Shown here: piece after piece, positions 4,769 to 6,718 of the stretch
How the letters are laid out: each line of letters opens with the position of its first letter
Position numbering within the stretch: the stretch's first letter is position 1
Assembly (NCBI GenBank): GCA_023487095.1
Contig: JAMDEL010000083.1
Coordinates: forward strand, 1 to 6,718
Direction: 5' to 3'
DNA from: Patescibacteria group bacterium
GTDB lineage: Bacteria; Patescibacteriota; Doudnabacteria; UBA920
Length of the DNA stretch: 6,718 nucleotides
The notes under the pieces: model-generated
Database searches by the model: none
What the model was told of the DNA's origin: nothing
The model's input: the letters and a program-made list of their open reading frames with translations, nothing else
Position numbers and translations under genes: made by a program

Positions 4769-6610
4769 CTATTTGCTTTGGCGGTAAATCTTTTTTCTTT
4801 CAATGGAAGAAAGGACGCGCTTTCTTAAACGGATGGACTGGGGCGTTACTTCCACCAATTCATCCGGACCAATGTATTCCAAGGCGAAGTCTAAAGTTAC
4901 TTCCCGCGGAGGAGTGAGGATGAGCGCTTCGTCCGCGCCTTTGGAGCGCATGTTGGAAAGTTTCTTGGTTTTACAAATGTTAATTTCCAGATCCGTATCC
5001 ACGGAATTTTTGCCCACCACCATGCCTTCGTAAACTTCCACTGCCGGGCCAATGAAGAGGACACCCCGCTCCTGGGCGTTGTTCAGGCCATAAGCGTTGG
5101 ATGCGCCCGCTTCGGATGCGATAAGCGAACCATGTTCGTTGCCTTTAAGGTCAATTTCGTGCGCAGGCTTGTAGCTGTCAAACAAGTTGTTAATGACCAC
5201 CGTGCCCCGGGTGCGGGTGAGGAGCAGGTTTTTAAGGCCAATCAGGCCGCGGGTGGGAATGAGGTATTCCGCGTGGAGTTCGCTGGTGTGCAAGGTTTCC
5301 ATGTGCTGGAGTTCGCCGCCGCGGCGGCCCAGTTCTTCAATTACCGAACCCTGGTAATCCGTAGGCACGTCTATGGTTACCACTTCGTAAGGCTCCATTT
5401 TTTGCCCGTTCTCTTCGTGGAAAATAACTTCCGGCTGGGAAACCTGGAGTTCGTAGCCTTCGCGGCGCATGGTTTCAATCAAAACCGCCAAATGCAGCTC
5501 GCCGCGCCCGGCGACCAGAAAGGAATCGCTGCCCTGTTCCAGGCCGTCCACTTTCAAGGCGACGTTGGTTTCCAGTTCTTTAATCAGCCGGTCGCGCAAA
5601 TTACGGGAAGTGACAAATTTGCCTTCGCGTCCCGCAAAAGGCGAGGTGTTTACCCCGAAAGTCATTTTTATTGTCGGGGGTTCAATGTCTACAGGAGGCA
5701 GGGTGACAGGGCTTTGTGGGTCGGTCAGCACGTCGCCAATATGGATGTCTTCAAAGCCGGCCACGGCCACAATGTCTCCAGCCACGGCTTCTTCCACATC
5801 CATCTGTTTTAAACCCTCATACATGGAGAGCGAGGTAATCTTTGCCGTGTTTTGGCTGCCGTCCATTTTTACCAGAAGCAGGTTCTGGTTTTTGGCAATC
5901 TTGCCCGAATAGACTTTTCCAATACCCATGCGGCCTTTGTAATTGTCATAGGCCAGAGCCAAAATCTGCAGGGCTGAAGGCTGGTCAGGAAAAACTTCAG
6001 GCGCTGGAATGTACTCAATAATCGCCTTAAACAGGGGAGAAACATCCGGGGATTTTTGTCCGGCTATGGCGGTTTTTAATTTCTCCAAGTCGGGGTCAGC
6101 CAGGCCTTTGACTCCGGAGGCGTAAATAACGGGAAAGTCCAATTGGTGGTCGGTCGCCCCAAGTTTTACGAATAAGTCAAAAGTTTTGTTCAGGGTTTCG
6201 TCAGGGGCGGCGCCGTCTTTGTCTACTTTGTTGATGACAACAATCGCCCTGTGTCCGAGCTGGAGGGCTTTTTTTAGAACGAATTTGGTTTGGGGCATGG
6301 GTCCTTCTTTGGCATCCACCAAAAGCAAGACGCCATCCGCCATTTTTAAAGTCCTTTCAACTTCGCCGCCAAAATCCGCGTGGCCGGGCGTATCAACAAT
6401 GTTGATTTTGATGCCTTCGTAAACCAAAGAGGCGTTTTTTGCCTTAATGGTAATGCCGCGTTCGCGCTCCAGGTCCATGCTGTCCATTATCAAGTCCGCC
6501 CCTTCGTCCTTTACGGCATGGGTCTGTTTCAGCATGGCATCCACGAGCGTGGTTTTGCCGTGGTCAACGTGCGCAATAATCGCTATGTTCCTGATGTTTT
6601 CTCTTTTCAT
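4769..6610 (-). CDS. typA: TypA/BipA, ribosome-associated translational GTPase
   Basis: A complete 613-residue member of the EF-G-like GTPases, close to the usual 600-615. It acts in the cytoplasm on the ribosome and supports ribosome assembly and stress or low-temperature growth in studied bacteria. GTPase motifs: G1 AHVDHGKT (13-20), switch I RERGITIKAKN (49-59), G3 DTPGH with catalytic histidine (73-77), G4 NKVD (127-130), and a G5-like ASGVKG. Domain II, then domain III with ELHLAVLIETMRREGYELQV, domain V, and the TypA-specific C-terminal region follow, including YLIPTRGLIGLKNLLLTRTRG and the closing VEVTPQSIRLRKR, which separates TypA from EF-G and LepA. The tail is basic (ERKKIYRQSK). 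ATG at 6610 is supported by AAAGGA (6620-6615) 4 nt upstream. The stop is TAG, directly before the shared terminator. Nothing appears broken. Confidence 0.97.
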   Translation of the reverse strand: MKRENIRNIAIIAHVDHGKTTLVDAMLKQTHAVKDEGADLIMDSMDLERERGITIKAKNASLVYEGIKINIVDTPGHADFGGEVERTLKMADGVLLLVDAKEGPMPQTKFVLKKALQLGHRAIVVINKVDKDGAAPDETLNKTFDLFVKLGATDHQLDFPVIYASGVKGLADPDLEKLKTAIAGQKSPDVSPLFKAIIEYIPAPEVFPDQPSALQILALAYDNYKGRMGIGKVYSGKIAKNQNLLLVKMDGSQNTAKITSLSMYEGLKQMDVEEAVAGDIVAVAGFEDIHIGDVLTDPQSPVTLPPVDIEPPTIKMTFGVNTSPFAGREGKFVTSRNLRDRLIKELETNVALKVDGLEQGSDSFLVAGRGELHLAVLIETMRREGYELQVSQPEVIFHEENGQKMEPYEVVTIDVPTDYQGSVIEELGRRGGELQHMETLHTSELHAEYLIPTRGLIGLKNLLLTRTRGTVVINNLFDSYKPAHEIDLKGNEHGSLIASEAGASNAYGLNNAQERGVLFIGPAVEVYEGMVVGKNSVDTDLEINICKTKKLSNMRSKGADEALILTPPREVTLDFALEYIGPDELVEVTPQSIRLRKRVLSSIERKKIYRQSK

Positions 6611-6718
6611 TCAATCCTTTTCTTTTCCGCTTTACGAAAATCTAATAAAGCTTCCTGGAAGCAGGGCCTCGAGGTATTAATTAAGTCTCGTTGCCGTATT
6701 GGACCACAACTGGTCCGT
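6611..6718. other. Sequence upstream of typA, with small palindromes and no clear promoter
   Basis: Besides the typA ribosome binding site (6615-6620), this stretch holds GCTTCC-T-GGAAGC (6650-6662), the palindrome CCTCGAGG (6666-6673), an AT-rich TATTAATTAA (6675-6684), and a 6-bp hairpin GGACCA-CAAC-TGGTCC (6701-6716) at the window edge. No convincing -35/-10 pair was found on the - strand; TAATAC and TATTAG are possible -10 boxes without a -35. A - strand frame from the window edge runs 13 codons to a TAA at 6679-6677 and could be the tail of an upstream gene, but that cannot be judged from so little sequence. Confidence 0.4.

Noticed and set aside
5132..5812. A 226-codon open frame on the + strand opposite typA
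   Set aside because: The translation is Phe/Val/His/Gln-rich with no family resemblance and lies inside highly conserved TypA coding sequence. It is a mirror frame.
6667..6684. XhoI/PacI-like sites suggesting vector sequence
   Set aside because: CTCGAG and TTAATTAA appear by chance in short palindromic and AT-rich DNA. No polylinker or vector backbone sequence is seen around them.

Overview
The window looks like a piece of a small bacterial genome, most likely a Candidate Phyla Radiation (Patescibacteria) organism or a similar metagenome-derived lineage. That lineage is an inference. It rests on a compact pilM-pilN-pilO cluster that ends in a short single-span membrane protein instead of a PilP lipoprotein and PilQ secretin, on weak or absent Shine-Dalgarno sites in front of most genes, and on an unfamiliar secreted repeat protein. 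The standard genetic code fits: TAA, TAG and TGA all end recognisable proteins.

Layout. Positions 1-2434 (+) hold a tight operon for the inner-membrane platform of a type IV pilus: the 3' part of pilM (the start lies outside the window), pilN, pilO and a 101-residue single-span protein. An intrinsic terminator overlaps the last stop codon. Positions 2461-2779 hold two convergent tRNA genes, tRNA-Arg(TCG) on + and tRNA-Lys(CTT) on -. Each has its own sigma70-like promoter, and one strong hairpin lies between them. Positions 2789-3788 (+) encode the DNA polymerase III delta subunit (holA), split by an apparent single-base frameshift near 3006-3009. Positions 3789-3911 form a well-marked promoter region with two abutting inverted repeats, a leader hairpin and a good ribosome binding site. 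It serves a 267-residue secreted protein (3912-4715) built of 11-residue helical repeats. A bidirectional terminator at 4726-4761 separates it from typA/bipA, a complete ribosome-associated translational GTPase read on the - strand (4769-6610). Positions 6611-6718 are upstream sequence of typA with small palindromes and no clear promoter.

How it works together. PilM (cytoplasmic, actin-like) binds the INLLP motif at the N-terminus of PilN. PilN and PilO pair through their coiled coils and ferredoxin-like domains to align the pilus motor with the pilin subunits. The small fourth protein sits where PilP usually is and ends in an NPFRP motif that recalls PilP. The tRNAs, holA and typA are housekeeping genes with no evident link to the pilus.

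The least explained item is the secreted protein. It has fourteen 11-residue repeats arranged 7 + 7 around a proline-containing hinge, with its only two cysteines just outside the repeat block and equidistant from the hinge. This suggests a disulfide-closed helical hairpin or a long rod. Its promoter carries the most elaborate candidate regulatory sequence in the window.
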